Source: CAYWMD01 sp964458575 (GTDB lineage Bacteria; Verrucomicrobiota; Verrucomicrobiia; Limisphaerales; JADLHS01). From it: DNA of 64,000 nucleotides. Each line of letters begins with the position of its first letter. The first letter of the stretch is position 1. The DNA lies in NCBI GenBank assembly GCA_964458575.1, contig CAYWMD010000030.1, positions 1 to 64,000 of the forward strand. The letters run 5' to 3'. Below are positions 1 to 8,986 of the stretch, piece by piece. A program made the position numbers and the translations under genes. The notes under the pieces were generated by a model that had not been told where the DNA came from, ran no database searches, and saw only the letters and a list, made by a program, of their open reading frames with translations.

Positions 1-51
1 GAAGTGTCAACCACTTTTACCCTCAAATCGGTCTCATGAACTGGTCGTTAG

Positions 52-432
52 GACACCGCCTACATCTCCGGCGTGAACAGCAACACGCTGACGTTGGCAA
101 ATATCCAATCCGAGGACGCCGGTGATTACCGGGTCATTGTCACCAACGCGTTTGGCAGCGTGACCAGTGCCGTGGCTGTGCTGACCGTGGTCTTTCCATC
201 CTTCCCCATCGAGTTGAGTTCCGCGGCGGTGTCCAACGGAGTTTTCAATTTCTCGTTCACGAACACGCCCGGCGCGAATTTCACGGTGTTGACCACCACA
301 AACGTGAGTTTGCCCTTGAGCAACTGGACGGCGCTGGGCGGGCTTGCGGAGATTGCTCCCGGCCTGTTCCAATTTACCGATCCGCAGGCGGCGACGAACG
401 AGCAGCGTTTTTATTGCGTCCGCGCGCCGTAG
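52..432 (+). CDS. C-terminal fragment of a secreted Ig-like domain protein, apparently disrupted
   Basis: From base 52 the frame reads as the end of an immunoglobulin-like domain (motif EDAGDYRVIVTNAFG). A roughly 60-residue C-terminal domain ending RFYCVRAP follows, a tail common on large secreted verrucomicrobial proteins. Just upstream the same frame has stops at 37-39 and 49-51, and neither other frame continues the Ig domain. The homology therefore starts abruptly near base 52. A GTG at 73 would be a formal start but lies inside the domain. The best reading is the 3' end of a longer gene cut by a frameshift, rearrangement or assembly edge. The product would be extracellular or surface-bound; its role is unknown. 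Confidence 0.5.
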   Translation, partial: DTAYISGVNSNTLTLANIQSEDAGDYRVIVTNAFGSVTSAVAVLTVVFPSFPIELSSAAVSNGVFNFSFTNTPGANFTVLTTTNVSLPLSNWTALGGLAEIAPGLFQFTDPQAATNEQRFYCVRAP

Positions 433-449
433 CCCGAATCAAATACTCC

Positions 450-518
450 GTAGCAGCCGACGTAAGTCGGCTCTGACCTTTCGCACGTTAGATGGAGCGG
501 ACTGACGTCCCCTGCTAC
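450..518. repeat. Imperfect inverted repeat between convergent genes
   Basis: The arms are 450-473 and 495-518, 24 nt each, with four mismatches and a 21-nt loop. The element fills the gap between the plus-strand Ig fragment and the minus-strand GH29 gene. Its right arm contains the TAG stop codon of the GH29 gene (515-517). There is no T-run typical of an intrinsic terminator, although it could still form a bidirectional hairpin. Confidence 0.65.
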
Positions 519-3121
519 TTCACCGCCACTGCCGGTTCGTCCATCGCGGAGCTGTCCAGCTTGAGCTCAATGATGGTGTCAATGTCCTGACGTTCCGAGG
601 GCGTCACACCAACCGCAACACCGTCGTTCGATTGCCGCACTTCGGCTTTGCCACCGGTGAGCACTTTTGCCGCGACAATTTTCGCCTGGATGGGCGGAAG
701 CTGGATGGCGTCGCCGTTCCATTTCAGCGCGTGGACGTAGATGGTTTTTCCAGTGCGCGTGGACACGCCGTAATCGCCGGGTTTCCACGGGCCGCCGCGC
801 GTGCCGTAGATGGATTTGCCGTATTTCTTCAGCCACGCCCCCATGTCTTTGAGCCGCTCGACTTGAACCGGTTCGATGGTTCCGTCGGGCATCGGGCCGA
901 CGTTGAACAGCAAATTGCCGTCGCCGCCCGCGCAGGTGATCAGTTTGTGCAGGCATTCTTTGAGCGATTTGGTTTCGTCATTGGGCTTCCACGCCCATTG
1001 TCGGGCGATGGTCATGCAGGTTTCCCACGGGCGAGTGTCTTGGTACGCGCCAATGCGTTGTTCGGGCGTGTCGTAATCGCCCGGTGCGCCGCTGCGGTTG
1101 TTCACCACGATGCCGGGTTGCAGCGAACGGGCGAGGTCAATCAACCGTTGGCCGCGCATGGTGTCGAACTCCTGCGGCACATCGAACCACATGACCCACA
1201 ACGGGCCATAGTTCCCGATCAACTCCGTCATTTGCTCGCGAATGTATTGCTCATAGCGATCCAGGTTGCTGTGCTCGCGCCGAACTCTTCCGCCGGGACT
1301 GGTCAACGGAAAATCGGGATGATGCCAGTCGCACACGGAATGATACGTGCCGAAGGCAATGCCCTCGTGGTGGCAAGCCGCGGCCAGTTCCTTCACCACG
1401 TCGCGCGCAAAGGGGGAGTTCATGATGTTGAAATCCGTCTGCTTCGTGTCCCACATGCAAAAGCCGTCGTGATGCTTGGTGGTAAAGACCATGTATTTCA
1501 TCCCGGCGGCTTTGGCCACTTTCGCCCACGCGCGCGCGTTGAAATTCGTGGGGTTGAACTGGAGATAAAGCCGGTCGTATTCCTCGGTCGGGATTTGATT
1601 GCCGCGCGACCAGCCGATTTCCGAGCCTTTGAGTGAAACGGGGCCCCAATGGATGAACATGCCGAAACGCGCGTCGCGCCAGTGTTTCATGCGCGCATCC
1701 CGTTCCACGGAGGTTTCCACCGGCGGCTTGACCACCACGGCATCGCCCTCGATAACGAGTTCAATCACGCTCGCGATTTTGTCCGGCGGCGCCGCGGGCA
1801 CGTGGATGACGATTTGCTTCCTGTCGGCTGTCACTTTCAGTTTCTGACCGCCGGCGAGCAGTGAGGCTTTCAACGGTTTGTTCACGAGCGGCGGCACGAT
1901 GAGGTTTCCGTCCTTCGGCCAGTCGAAGACGTGCAGGAAGAGCCGCGTCTGGCCGATGCCGCCGGGTTTCTGGGTGCAACGTCCCCAGAAAAGCTGTTCA
2001 AACGGACTGGCCTTGGTGCCGTAGATCGCCGTGTGATTGACTTTCATCCACCGGCCCACTTCCGCGAGCCGCTCCACGCTCGGGCCGGGGATCAAACCTT
2101 CCGCCGTCGGCCCGACGTTGAGCAGGTAGTTGCCGCCCTTGCTCGCGCAATCAATCAGGTTGCGGACGAGCACCTCGGCGGACTTCCAGTCCTGATCGTC
2201 TTTACGAAAACCCCAGGTCTTGTTCATCGTCATGCACGATTCCCAATAAACGCCGGGCGGGAAGCCGGTCGGGGGAATCTCCTGCTCCGGCGTGCCGTAA
2301 TCGCCGAGGCCCTCACCGACGTTCTTGTTCATGCCGCTCATGCCGGCGCGGCCTTTGCCCACGCGATTGTTGATGATGATGTCGGGCTGGAGGCTGCGGA
2401 CGTAATTGTAGAGTTCCACACCGCGCTTGGCGATCCACGGGTCTTCCCATTCGCCGTCGAACCAGAGAATCCCAATCGGCCCGTAACGTGTGAGCAATTC
2501 CTTCAACTGGCCCTTCAAGTATTCCATGTAACGATCCATGTCCGGTTCGCCGGTGGCTTGGTCGTGCCACGGACGGCGCTTGCCCCAGTCGGGGTGATGC
2601 CAGTCCATGATCGAATGATAGAAACAAAGCCGGATGCCGGCTTCGCGACACGCGTCCGCCAACTCCTTGAGCGGGTCGCGCTGAAACGGCGTGGACTTGA
2701 TGCACCATTCGGTCAGGTCCGAGCGCCACAAGCCGAAGCCATCGTGATGTTTGCTGGTGATGACGATGTATTTCATGCCGGCGTCCTTGGCGATGCGCAC
2801 CCACTCACGCGCGTCGAACTTCACCGGATTGAATTGCGGGGCGAACTTCTCGTATTCGGAAACGGGGATTTTGCCGTTCTCCATGATCCATTCGCCGATG
2901 CTGGGAACGGTTTTCCCCTGCCACTCGCCCGCCGGCACGGCGTAGAGCCCCCAGTGAATAAACATGCCAAAGCGATCCTCGTTGAACCACGCCATGCGCC
3001 GGTCGCGCTCGCCGGGTCTTTCCTTCGTGTAGTCTTTAATGGCCGGCTCAGCGGCGACGAGGTTTGCCAGAGTGCCCACGAAGGCCAGCGCGGCGAGGAG
3101 GTTCGATTTGGAATGCTTCAT
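515..3121 (-). CDS. Secreted alpha-L-fucosidase with two tandem GH29 catalytic domains
   Basis: An 868-residue protein with a signal peptide (about residues 1-24, ending LVAA). It carries two complete GH29 domains, about 35-455 and 475-860. Each domain has the family signatures: FGMFIHWG, KHHDGF, a DWHHPD motif and an MxWFD or LWFD strand carrying the expected nucleophile aspartate (D222 in domain 1, D647 in domain 2). Most GH29 enzymes have one such domain. The second copy reads WFDVPQ where the first reads WFDGEW, so specificity may differ. The expected role is hydrolysis of alpha-L-fucosides outside the cytoplasm, for example on algal or host glycans. ATG start at 3121. Confidence 0.9.
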   Translation of the reverse strand: MKHSKSNLLAALAFVGTLANLVAAEPAIKDYTKERPGERDRRMAWFNEDRFGMFIHWGLYAVPAGEWQGKTVPSIGEWIMENGKIPVSEYEKFAPQFNPVKFDAREWVRIAKDAGMKYIVITSKHHDGFGLWRSDLTEWCIKSTPFQRDPLKELADACREAGIRLCFYHSIMDWHHPDWGKRRPWHDQATGEPDMDRYMEYLKGQLKELLTRYGPIGILWFDGEWEDPWIAKRGVELYNYVRSLQPDIIINNRVGKGRAGMSGMNKNVGEGLGDYGTPEQEIPPTGFPPGVYWESCMTMNKTWGFRKDDQDWKSAEVLVRNLIDCASKGGNYLLNVGPTAEGLIPGPSVERLAEVGRWMKVNHTAIYGTKASPFEQLFWGRCTQKPGGIGQTRLFLHVFDWPKDGNLIVPPLVNKPLKASLLAGGQKLKVTADRKQIVIHVPAAPPDKIASVIELVIEGDAVVVKPPVETSVERDARMKHWRDARFGMFIHWGPVSLKGSEIGWSRGNQIPTEEYDRLYLQFNPTNFNARAWAKVAKAAGMKYMVFTTKHHDGFCMWDTKQTDFNIMNSPFARDVVKELAAACHHEGIAFGTYHSVCDWHHPDFPLTSPGGRVRREHSNLDRYEQYIREQMTELIGNYGPLWVMWFDVPQEFDTMRGQRLIDLARSLQPGIVVNNRSGAPGDYDTPEQRIGAYQDTRPWETCMTIARQWAWKPNDETKSLKECLHKLITCAGGDGNLLFNVGPMPDGTIEPVQVERLKDMGAWLKKYGKSIYGTRGGPWKPGDYGVSTRTGKTIYVHALKWNGDAIQLPPIQAKIVAAKVLTGGKAEVRQSNDGVAVGVTPSERQDIDTIIELKLDSSAMDEPAVAVK

Positions 3122-3267
3122 AACTTCGACAGAGTTCAGTTCAGAAAGACCCGATGTTCATGCACCACCGCGCCATTAAGCCGGACCCGATTTGCGGTGT
3201 CAATTTCCCCGTGAGCGTGGCGCGGAATTGACGCTTTCTCGCGGGAAATGCACGAACCACGCGGGAT

Positions 3268-3296
3268 TTGCACAAGCGGCACAACCGGGCTACAGT
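3268..3296 (+). promoter_or_regulatory. Sigma-70-like promoter upstream of the GH25 gene
   Basis: TTGCAC at 3268-3273 and TACAGT at 3291-3296 are separated by exactly 17 nt, giving a leader of about 60 nt before the GTG start at 3362. This is found by eye only. Confidence 0.4.
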
Positions 3297-3350
3297 CATC
3301 CCGACCGAACAATCGGACCGGACCTTGATTTCGTTGAAACATCAAACTGA

Positions 3351-3356
3351 AAGGAG
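3351..3356 (+). promoter_or_regulatory. Shine-Dalgarno that decides a GTG start
   Basis: AAGGAG ends 5 nt before the GTG at 3362. It supports this start over the internal ATG at 3431, which would lose the basic N-terminal region of the signal peptide. Confidence 0.65.
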
Positions 3357-3361
3357 CCAAC

Positions 3362-5230
3362 GTGTTTTGCTTGTGGCTTAACGCGCGACCACGCGCTCGA
3401 TTCGAAACCGCCTGCTTCTGGAGCGTCACGATGGCTTTCGGCATGATGGCGTTTCCGCTGACGGCGCTGGCCCAGCGTCCGCGCGGCATTGACGTATCGC
3501 ATTATCAGGGCACGGTCAACTGGACCAACGTCTACAACGCCGGCAGAGTCTTTGCGCTGGCCAAGTCAAGCGAAAGCGTCAACCCCGCCTACGATGACGC
3601 GTATTTTGTCGCCAACATGACCAAGGCCAAAGCCGTCGGCGTGTTGATTGGCCCTTATCATTTTGCCCGGCCGCTTGACAATCCGGGCGCATCCGGGGCG
3701 ACCAACGAGGCCGACTGGTTCATCTCCCGCGCCGGCCAATACATGACCGCAGGTTACCTGCGGCCCGTGCTGGATCTGGAAAGCGGCGGCAACCCCGACA
3801 AGACCGTGCTTTCCACCTGGGCGAATGCCTTTTGCAATCGAATCAAGCAGGTCAAGGGCGTCTCGCCCATCATCTACACCGGACAGTACTTCGCCTCGGC
3901 TTACCTGAACAACACACTCACCAATTGGCCCGTCTGGATCGCACAGTACCCTTATTTTCCCGATCCCCAAAATGGCAATCCGTCCGCGACGCCGTGGTCC
4001 AGTTGGTCCTTCTGGCAGTTCAGCAGCACCGGCACGGTGGCGGGCGTTTCAGGCAATTGTGACGAAGACGTGTTCAATGGCACCTACGCCACTCTTGTCG
4101 CAAACTTCGTCATCGGGGGCACGGTGACCAATCCGCCCACCATCGTCTCGCAGCCGCAAAGCCTGACGCTGAATCTCGGCGCGCCCGCCATGTTCAACGT
4201 CCATGCGACCGGGGTTGGCCCGCTGAGTTTTCAATGGCGGTTCAATCAGACGAACATCGCCGGCGCCACGGCGACCAACTATAGTCTCGCCAGCGTTCAG
4301 TTGACCAATGCCGGCGGTTTTTCCGTCGCGATCAGCAACGCCGGCGGCATTACCCTCAGCACGCAGGCATTCCTCTCCGTTTATTCGCCCCTGTCCAATG
4401 CGCCGGGTTGCATCCTCTCGCCGTCCAACATGGTGAGCTGGTGGGCTGCCGAGGGAAATCCATACGACATTTTCAGCACCAATCATGCAGCGCCGCACGA
4501 CGGATTCTCTTACGTCGCCGGCAAGCAGATCCGGGCGTTCCGTTTCGATGGCCTGACCGGCTACCTAAGCATCACAGCCACGAGCATTCCGCCCCCGTGG
4601 ACGGCTTGCATGTGGGTGAACCGGCAGAATGCACCAGGAACCGGCGCGGCCTTGATGGGCGATGGGACTTACGAGTTGAAACTGGAGCAATATAACGGAA
4701 CACGACAAGTCGGGTTCACACGATTCGGCGTCGGTGACTACAATTTCGGTTACACCGCGCCGGTTGGCGTCTGGACGCATCTCGCGTTTGTCGGCACGAC
4801 CAGCAACACCCTACTCTACGTCAACGGCGCGCTGCAATCCACGCTCACCAACACGCTGCCGTTGCCGCGGGCTTACATTGGCGCCGGCTACGTCAACACG
4901 TCGGCGCGCTTCGTGGATTTCATGCAAGGCGGGCTGGATGAAATCCTGCTCTACAACCGCGCCTTGAGCGGCCCGGAAATCAGCGCCATCGCCGCCGCCG
5001 GCAGCGCGGGACTGGTCCGCATCCCGGAGTTCACCGGCATCGAACAGTTGCCCAACGGACAGATGCGCGTGCAGGTGAAAGGCCAGACGGGAAAGAGCTT
5101 CACGATTTACGGTTCGATCAACCTGCTCAATTGGGGCAGCATGGGCGCCCTGGCCAATCCCGCCGGCAGCATTCAATTCACCAACAATCTCTTTAACCCC
5201 GGCCTGTTCTACCGCGCCAAGCAGCCGTAA
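3362..5230 (+). CDS. Secreted GH25 lysozyme-like muramidase with Ig-like and LamG-type domains
   Basis: A 622-residue secreted protein with a signal peptide over residues 1-38 (basic NARPRARF stretch, then a hydrophobic core ending ALAQ). A GH25 muramidase domain covers about 41-250 with GIDVSHYQG, GPYHFARP and the acidic pair in VLDLESGG (D138, E140), which is the catalytic region of the family. An Ig-like domain (about 255-345) follows, then a concanavalin/LamG-type domain (about 355-560) and a short C-terminal domain like those of other secreted verrucomicrobial proteins. GH25 enzymes cleave the MurNAc-GlcNAc bond of peptidoglycan. The added modules suggest surface attachment or carbohydrate binding. 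The GTG start is supported by AAGGAG. Confidence 0.87.
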   Translation: MFCLWLNARPRARFETACFWSVTMAFGMMAFPLTALAQRPRGIDVSHYQGTVNWTNVYNAGRVFALAKSSESVNPAYDDAYFVANMTKAKAVGVLIGPYHFARPLDNPGASGATNEADWFISRAGQYMTAGYLRPVLDLESGGNPDKTVLSTWANAFCNRIKQVKGVSPIIYTGQYFASAYLNNTLTNWPVWIAQYPYFPDPQNGNPSATPWSSWSFWQFSSTGTVAGVSGNCDEDVFNGTYATLVANFVIGGTVTNPPTIVSQPQSLTLNLGAPAMFNVHATGVGPLSFQWRFNQTNIAGATATNYSLASVQLTNAGGFSVAISNAGGITLSTQAFLSVYSPLSNAPGCILSPSNMVSWWAAEGNPYDIFSTNHAAPHDGFSYVAGKQIRAFRFDGLTGYLSITATSIPPPWTACMWVNRQNAPGTGAALMGDGTYELKLEQYNGTRQVGFTRFGVGDYNFGYTAPVGVWTHLAFVGTTSNTLLYVNGALQSTLTNTLPLPRAYIGAGYVNTSARFVDFMQGGLDEILLYNRALSGPEISAIAAAGSAGLVRIPEFTGIEQLPNGQMRVQVKGQTGKSFTIYGSINLLNWGSMGALANPAGSIQFTNNLFNPGLFYRAKQP

Positions 5231-5311
5231 CCCCGATCATTCCAGCCGGGCCTACGGTGAAATTCCGCTTTGCGTCCCGAGTCGTCGCGGCGGTATTTTC
5301 GCCGGTGACGC

Positions 5312-6487
5312 ATGAATTCAAATTCGAATCATAAATGGACGCGGCGGGATTTTATTCAGGCGACCGCGATGGCTTCCTCGGTCCTGGCGGCAACCGGCCC
5401 GGCAATGGCTGACGACAGCGCCCCGAAACGGCGCGCTGCCGTGATTGGCCATACGGGCCGTGGTGATTACGGGCACAGCATGGAAACCATTTTCGCCGGT
5501 CAACCTGGCATCGAGCTGGTGGCGCTGGCCGATCCCGATCCAGCCGGTCGCGCGAGCACCGCAGCCCGCATCGGAGCGCCGCGCCAATACGCGGACTACC
5601 GCGAGATGCTGACCAAGGAAAAACCCGATCTGGTCAGCATCGCCATGCGGCACGCGGACCAGCATCACGACATCGTCCTCGCCACGCTGCGGGCCGGCGC
5701 GCACATTTATTGCGAGAAGCCGCTGGTCACGTGCCCGGCGGAAGCGGATGAATTGCTGGCGGAAGCGGAGGAGCGCGGATTGAAAATCGCCGTCGCCCAC
5801 ACCATGCGAACGGCGTCCACCCTGGTCCGGCTCAAACAGGTCATCAGCGAAGGCCAGATCGGCGAACTGGCGGAAATCCGCGCTTACGGCAAACAGGACC
5901 GTCGGGCAGGCGGTGAGGACATGATGGTCCTGGGAACACATCTCTTTGATTTGATGCGGTTGTTCGCGGGCGATCCGCTTTGGTGCACAGCGCGGGTGTT
6001 GTGGCAGGGGCGCGACATTCGGGCGTCTGACGCACGGCGCGTGGAAGACGACGTTGGCCCGGTGGCGGGCGACGAAGTTTTTGCCCAGTTCGCCTTTGCG
6101 AACGGAGTCAATGCCACCTTCACCAGCGCCGCAAAGTTGAAGGATACCGTCGGCCACTGGGGACTGGAGTTGCACGGCAGCAAGGGCATCGCGCGCATCT
6201 GCTGCGACCTCGTTCCGAAAGTCTTTCTTCGACGATCCACCGGCTGGAAGGCGGAAACTCCCGGGGACACGTGGGTGCCGTTCGAACCAACATCAACCCG
6301 ACCGCTGACGCAAAATGTCATCCCGGTGCAGGACTGGCTGGAAGCGATTGCGCAAAACCGCGAGCCACAATGCAGCGCGCGCAACGCCGCGTGGGCGGTG
6401 GAAATGGTCTGCGGCGTGTATCGGGCGGGATTGAGCAAGCAACGCGTGGGCTTCCCCTTGAAGGAACGAGCGCACCCGCTGGCTTGA
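5312..6487 (+). CDS. Tat-exported Gfo/Idh/MocA family oxidoreductase
   Basis: A 391-residue protein beginning with a twin-arginine signal (WTRRDFIQA followed by an alanine-rich hydrophobic stretch). A Rossmann domain (AAVIGHTGRGDYG) follows, then the family's YCEKPLVT motif, whose lysine is the usual catalytic residue, and a C-terminal substrate domain. Members oxidise or isomerise sugars and inositols using NAD(P). The Tat signal fits export of the folded, cofactor-bound protein to the periplasm. The substrate cannot be read from sequence. Glycosidase genes on both sides suggest sugar metabolism. Confidence 0.85.
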   Translation: MNSNSNHKWTRRDFIQATAMASSVLAATGPAMADDSAPKRRAAVIGHTGRGDYGHSMETIFAGQPGIELVALADPDPAGRASTAARIGAPRQYADYREMLTKEKPDLVSIAMRHADQHHDIVLATLRAGAHIYCEKPLVTCPAEADELLAEAEERGLKIAVAHTMRTASTLVRLKQVISEGQIGELAEIRAYGKQDRRAGGEDMMVLGTHLFDLMRLFAGDPLWCTARVLWQGRDIRASDARRVEDDVGPVAGDEVFAQFAFANGVNATFTSAAKLKDTVGHWGLELHGSKGIARICCDLVPKVFLRRSTGWKAETPGDTWVPFEPTSTRPLTQNVIPVQDWLEAIAQNREPQCSARNAAWAVEMVCGVYRAGLSKQRVGFPLKERAHPLA

Positions 6488-6495
6488 TTAGGACC

Positions 6496-6602
6496 GGCGC
6501 GCGGCCCGCTGGGCCGCAGCACGTAGCCTGCGGAAGCGCCTGGGAGATTTTTCCCGCCCGCTGTGACCTCTCTCCCCGCTGCGGCCCGGAGGGCCGCGCG
6601 CC
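6496..6602. repeat. Large inverted repeat, dispersed family copy 1
   Basis: The arms are 6496-6520 and 6578-6602, 25 nt each, with only two mismatches around a 57-nt loop. It fills the gap between two convergent genes. The outer arm sequence recurs at 44586-44610 (reverse strand), with 24 of 25 bases shared with the right arm here. Confidence 0.8.
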
Positions 6603-6603
6603 A

Positions 6604-7755
6604 TCACGGTGCGAGCAGGTTTTCCAGCAATTTCGCGTTGTCACCATCACCCAGTTCCGACCGGACCCAGTTCCACCACAAGGACTGCGCGAGCACAATG
6701 ACCTCGCCCCGACCCGCAGCCCGGGAAACGGCGATGAATCCGCATTGTTCATCTTCCGTCATGGTGGCGAGGAACTTGGCCTGCCGCGGGTCCACGAGCG
6801 ACACACACACGGGCCGCCGGAAAGTGAGGTTGGTCACGCCGGTGGTGAAGGGGTCAGACAAGATGCGGGAGGACGGTATGCCCGGGGCGGCGTCCTGGTC
6901 GGCGAGGCGCAGCCCGTAGGGATTCACAAGATCGTTTGCCTTGGAATGTGAACCCCAGAAGAACGCGTCCGCGCACACGATCAACCGACCGCCCCTGGCC
7001 ACGAACTGTTGCAGACGAGTCACGCGCGCCGCATCGAGGCGCACCAGGGTGGTGCCGCCGACCAGAATCGCGTTCCACCCATCGAGCGATTTCGGCAGGT
7101 CATGGAGGAAGTCGAGTCGAACACCCTGTTCCGCGAGCCGGGTGTTGATCCCGGCAAGCGGTTCGAAGATACGACCGTCGCCGGTGGCATAACGCTCGAA
7201 CGGAGTGTCGGTCAGCAACACGTGCCAACGCGACGGCTTGGCCAGCACATTCACCCGGACCGGAATGGTCATTGTGGTTGTCACGTAGCCACGGCGAGCC
7301 AGGCGGACGGTCACTTTGCCATCATGGTTGCCGGGCTGATCACTGGGCAAGTTAAGATTGACGGTCGGAAACGCACCGTGCACCTGATGGTACTCCACCC
7401 ACGCCCTGTCCACCTGCAGGTAATCCGGCGCCTCCACCTCGATCCGCCAGGCGTGTTTGGTCTGCATGGCGCGAAGGTGACGGATCCCAGTGACGCTCCA
7501 TTGTCTGAGCCATTGAGGGAGTTGAGCGACCCACGAAGGCGGTCCGGCCGGCTTGATGTCGCTGATGAAGCCCACGCTCATCTCCACGCGACTGCCTTGT
7601 AGCACCGTGCCCAAGGGAATCAAATCCGGCTGGGCCCGCCAATTGACCGGCCGCAACGCCGTGGTCCTGGCTTCAGGCCAGAAAAGGAAAACGAGACCGG
7701 CCAACACCAGCAGCGCAGCCACCACCAGTCCGAGTCGTCGTTGGCCGCCAGTCAT
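6604..7755 (-). CDS. Membrane-anchored protein with a DUF4350/ThuA-like C-terminal domain
   Basis: A 383-residue protein with one N-terminal membrane segment (about 9-26) and an extracytoplasmic beta-rich region (about 40-170) that resembles DUF1573-type Ig-like domains. The alpha/beta domain (about 175-383) contains GWNAILVGG and a FVARGGRLIVCADAFFWG stretch, as seen in DUF4350 or glutamine-amidotransferase-like folds. No catalytic triad can be assigned with confidence. It is 16 nt downstream of the GH172 gene on the same strand and probably co-transcribed. The function is unknown; a regulatory or sugar-binding role is only a guess. Confidence 0.6.
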   Translation of the reverse strand: MTGGQRRLGLVVAALLVLAGLVFLFWPEARTTALRPVNWRAQPDLIPLGTVLQGSRVEMSVGFISDIKPAGPPSWVAQLPQWLRQWSVTGIRHLRAMQTKHAWRIEVEAPDYLQVDRAWVEYHQVHGAFPTVNLNLPSDQPGNHDGKVTVRLARRGYVTTTMTIPVRVNVLAKPSRWHVLLTDTPFERYATGDGRIFEPLAGINTRLAEQGVRLDFLHDLPKSLDGWNAILVGGTTLVRLDAARVTRLQQFVARGGRLIVCADAFFWGSHSKANDLVNPYGLRLADQDAAPGIPSSRILSDPFTTGVTNLTFRRPVCVSLVDPRQAKFLATMTEDEQCGFIAVSRAAGRGEVIVLAQSLWWNWVRSELGDGDNAKLLENLLAP

Positions 7756-7771
7756 GAAATTTTATCCTGCC

Positions 7772-8950
7772 CTACTGCAAGCTCGACTTCCCGAAACTCA
7801 ATTGCTCGCGGTTCGGCAACGCCGGGAATTTCGCGTGCGGTTCCAACTGATACCAGTACGCCACCGACGCAATGTCATCCTCCAGTTGGAGGTAACGGGA
7901 ACCTTCGGGCGTCTTGTGCCAGCCCAGCGCCTGAATCGTCACTTTCAAATCCTTCTCGAACCGGACCGGATCAACCAGGTGCCAGCGGTACAACCCGAAA
8001 CGCTGGCCCGGTTCATAGACCTTGTCTTCCGGAATCACCTGCACCAGGCCCGCGTACGGCGTCGAAAAAACTGTGTAACGATTCTTCCCGTCCGGGCCTT
8101 TGGTATCGAAATTATACGAGCCGCAGAAATAATCTTCCGTTCCCGTGCCGCAGATCGTCGGGAATTCCTGGTCGCCGTCCATAAAGAATTTGATTTCGCC
8201 TTCACCCCACCAGCCGGGACTGTGAACTTCCCACGCAAGGTAAGTACCCACGTACTGGCCGTGCCCTTTCACGCCATCGAGGATGGTGTAAATGCCCTTG
8301 GATTTGAGCGGCGATTCGCGGCGGAATTGCGCGTGGAAATAACCGGCATCCTTCGGAACATCGGTGAGCGTGTAATTGATCTGGTAGTAGAGCCGCATGT
8401 CCTTGTTGTCGAGGTTCTCCATCGTCACGCGCGCCTTTTTGCGGAATGGCATCGGCCAGTAGCAGTTGAACGCGCTGCCCGGGTTCACGTTCACCGCGAG
8501 CGAATTGTTCTGGCAATACTTGCCCCAGCCGCACGCGAAGAAATCGCCCACGGGAACTTCAACCGAGGGTTCGGTTTCGTCGTCCCAATAGAACCGGATG
8601 ATCGAACGCCGCCAGTTGCCGGTCGGCGTCATCCAGATTTGCTGGATGCAACCCGGCCCCTTGATTTCGCCCAGCGTGAAAATTGTTCCCGCCTTGATCA
8701 CGACGGAGGGCGAAACTTTCCAACCCTGGCCAAGACCCGTGGCGGCGTCCTGGCCCGTGCCCTCGGTGGCCATGCCCGCCCTGCCCTTTTCGCCCGTGAA
8801 GTTCTCCGGACTGATGGAGCGCGATTTGGCCTTGGAAACGCGGTAAAGATTTCCCAGCCCCAGATCCAGGCCGTCGGCGGCCGGTGCGGTTGAAGTCGAG
8901 CCGACCGCGAGGGTGGCGAGCAGGAGTGAAGTAAGGAAGGTATGTTTCAT
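7772..8950 (-). CDS. Secreted GH172-family (DUF2961) glycosidase
   Basis: A 392-residue secreted protein. The start is taken at the ATG at 8950, giving a signal peptide MKHTFLTSLLLATLAVG ending at APAAD. Upstream in-frame codons would add 15 residues and spoil the signal. DUF2961 hallmarks are present: GPGCIQQIWMTP, WGEGEIKFFMDGD and GTGTEDYFCGSY, with acidic residues expected in the active site. Characterised GH172 enzymes act on alpha-D-fructofuranosides or arabinofuranosides (difructose dianhydride I synthase and relatives). The substrate here is not predictable. It sits in the 5' glycosidase cluster and is divergent from the pseudopilin gene at 9240. Confidence 0.82.
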   Translation of the reverse strand: MKHTFLTSLLLATLAVGSTSTAPAADGLDLGLGNLYRVSKAKSRSISPENFTGEKGRAGMATEGTGQDAATGLGQGWKVSPSVVIKAGTIFTLGEIKGPGCIQQIWMTPTGNWRRSIIRFYWDDETEPSVEVPVGDFFACGWGKYCQNNSLAVNVNPGSAFNCYWPMPFRKKARVTMENLDNKDMRLYYQINYTLTDVPKDAGYFHAQFRRESPLKSKGIYTILDGVKGHGQYVGTYLAWEVHSPGWWGEGEIKFFMDGDQEFPTICGTGTEDYFCGSYNFDTKGPDGKNRYTVFSTPYAGLVQVIPEDKVYEPGQRFGLYRWHLVDPVRFEKDLKVTIQALGWHKTPEGSRYLQLEDDIASVAYWYQLEPHAKFPALPNREQLSFGKSSLQ

Positions 8951-8986
8951 GATCGGTAATCCCGTTTGAATTTTAGTCAGGTCTCC

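Noticed and set aside
632..1636. 334-codon open frame on the plus strand opposite the GH29 gene
   Set aside because: Lies wholly within a clear fucosidase gene on the other strand. High GC keeps antisense frames open, and no domain is present.
1931..3214. 427-codon antisense frame
   Set aside because: Also opposite the GH29 gene, with repetitive Arg/Ala/His composition typical of antisense GC-rich reading.
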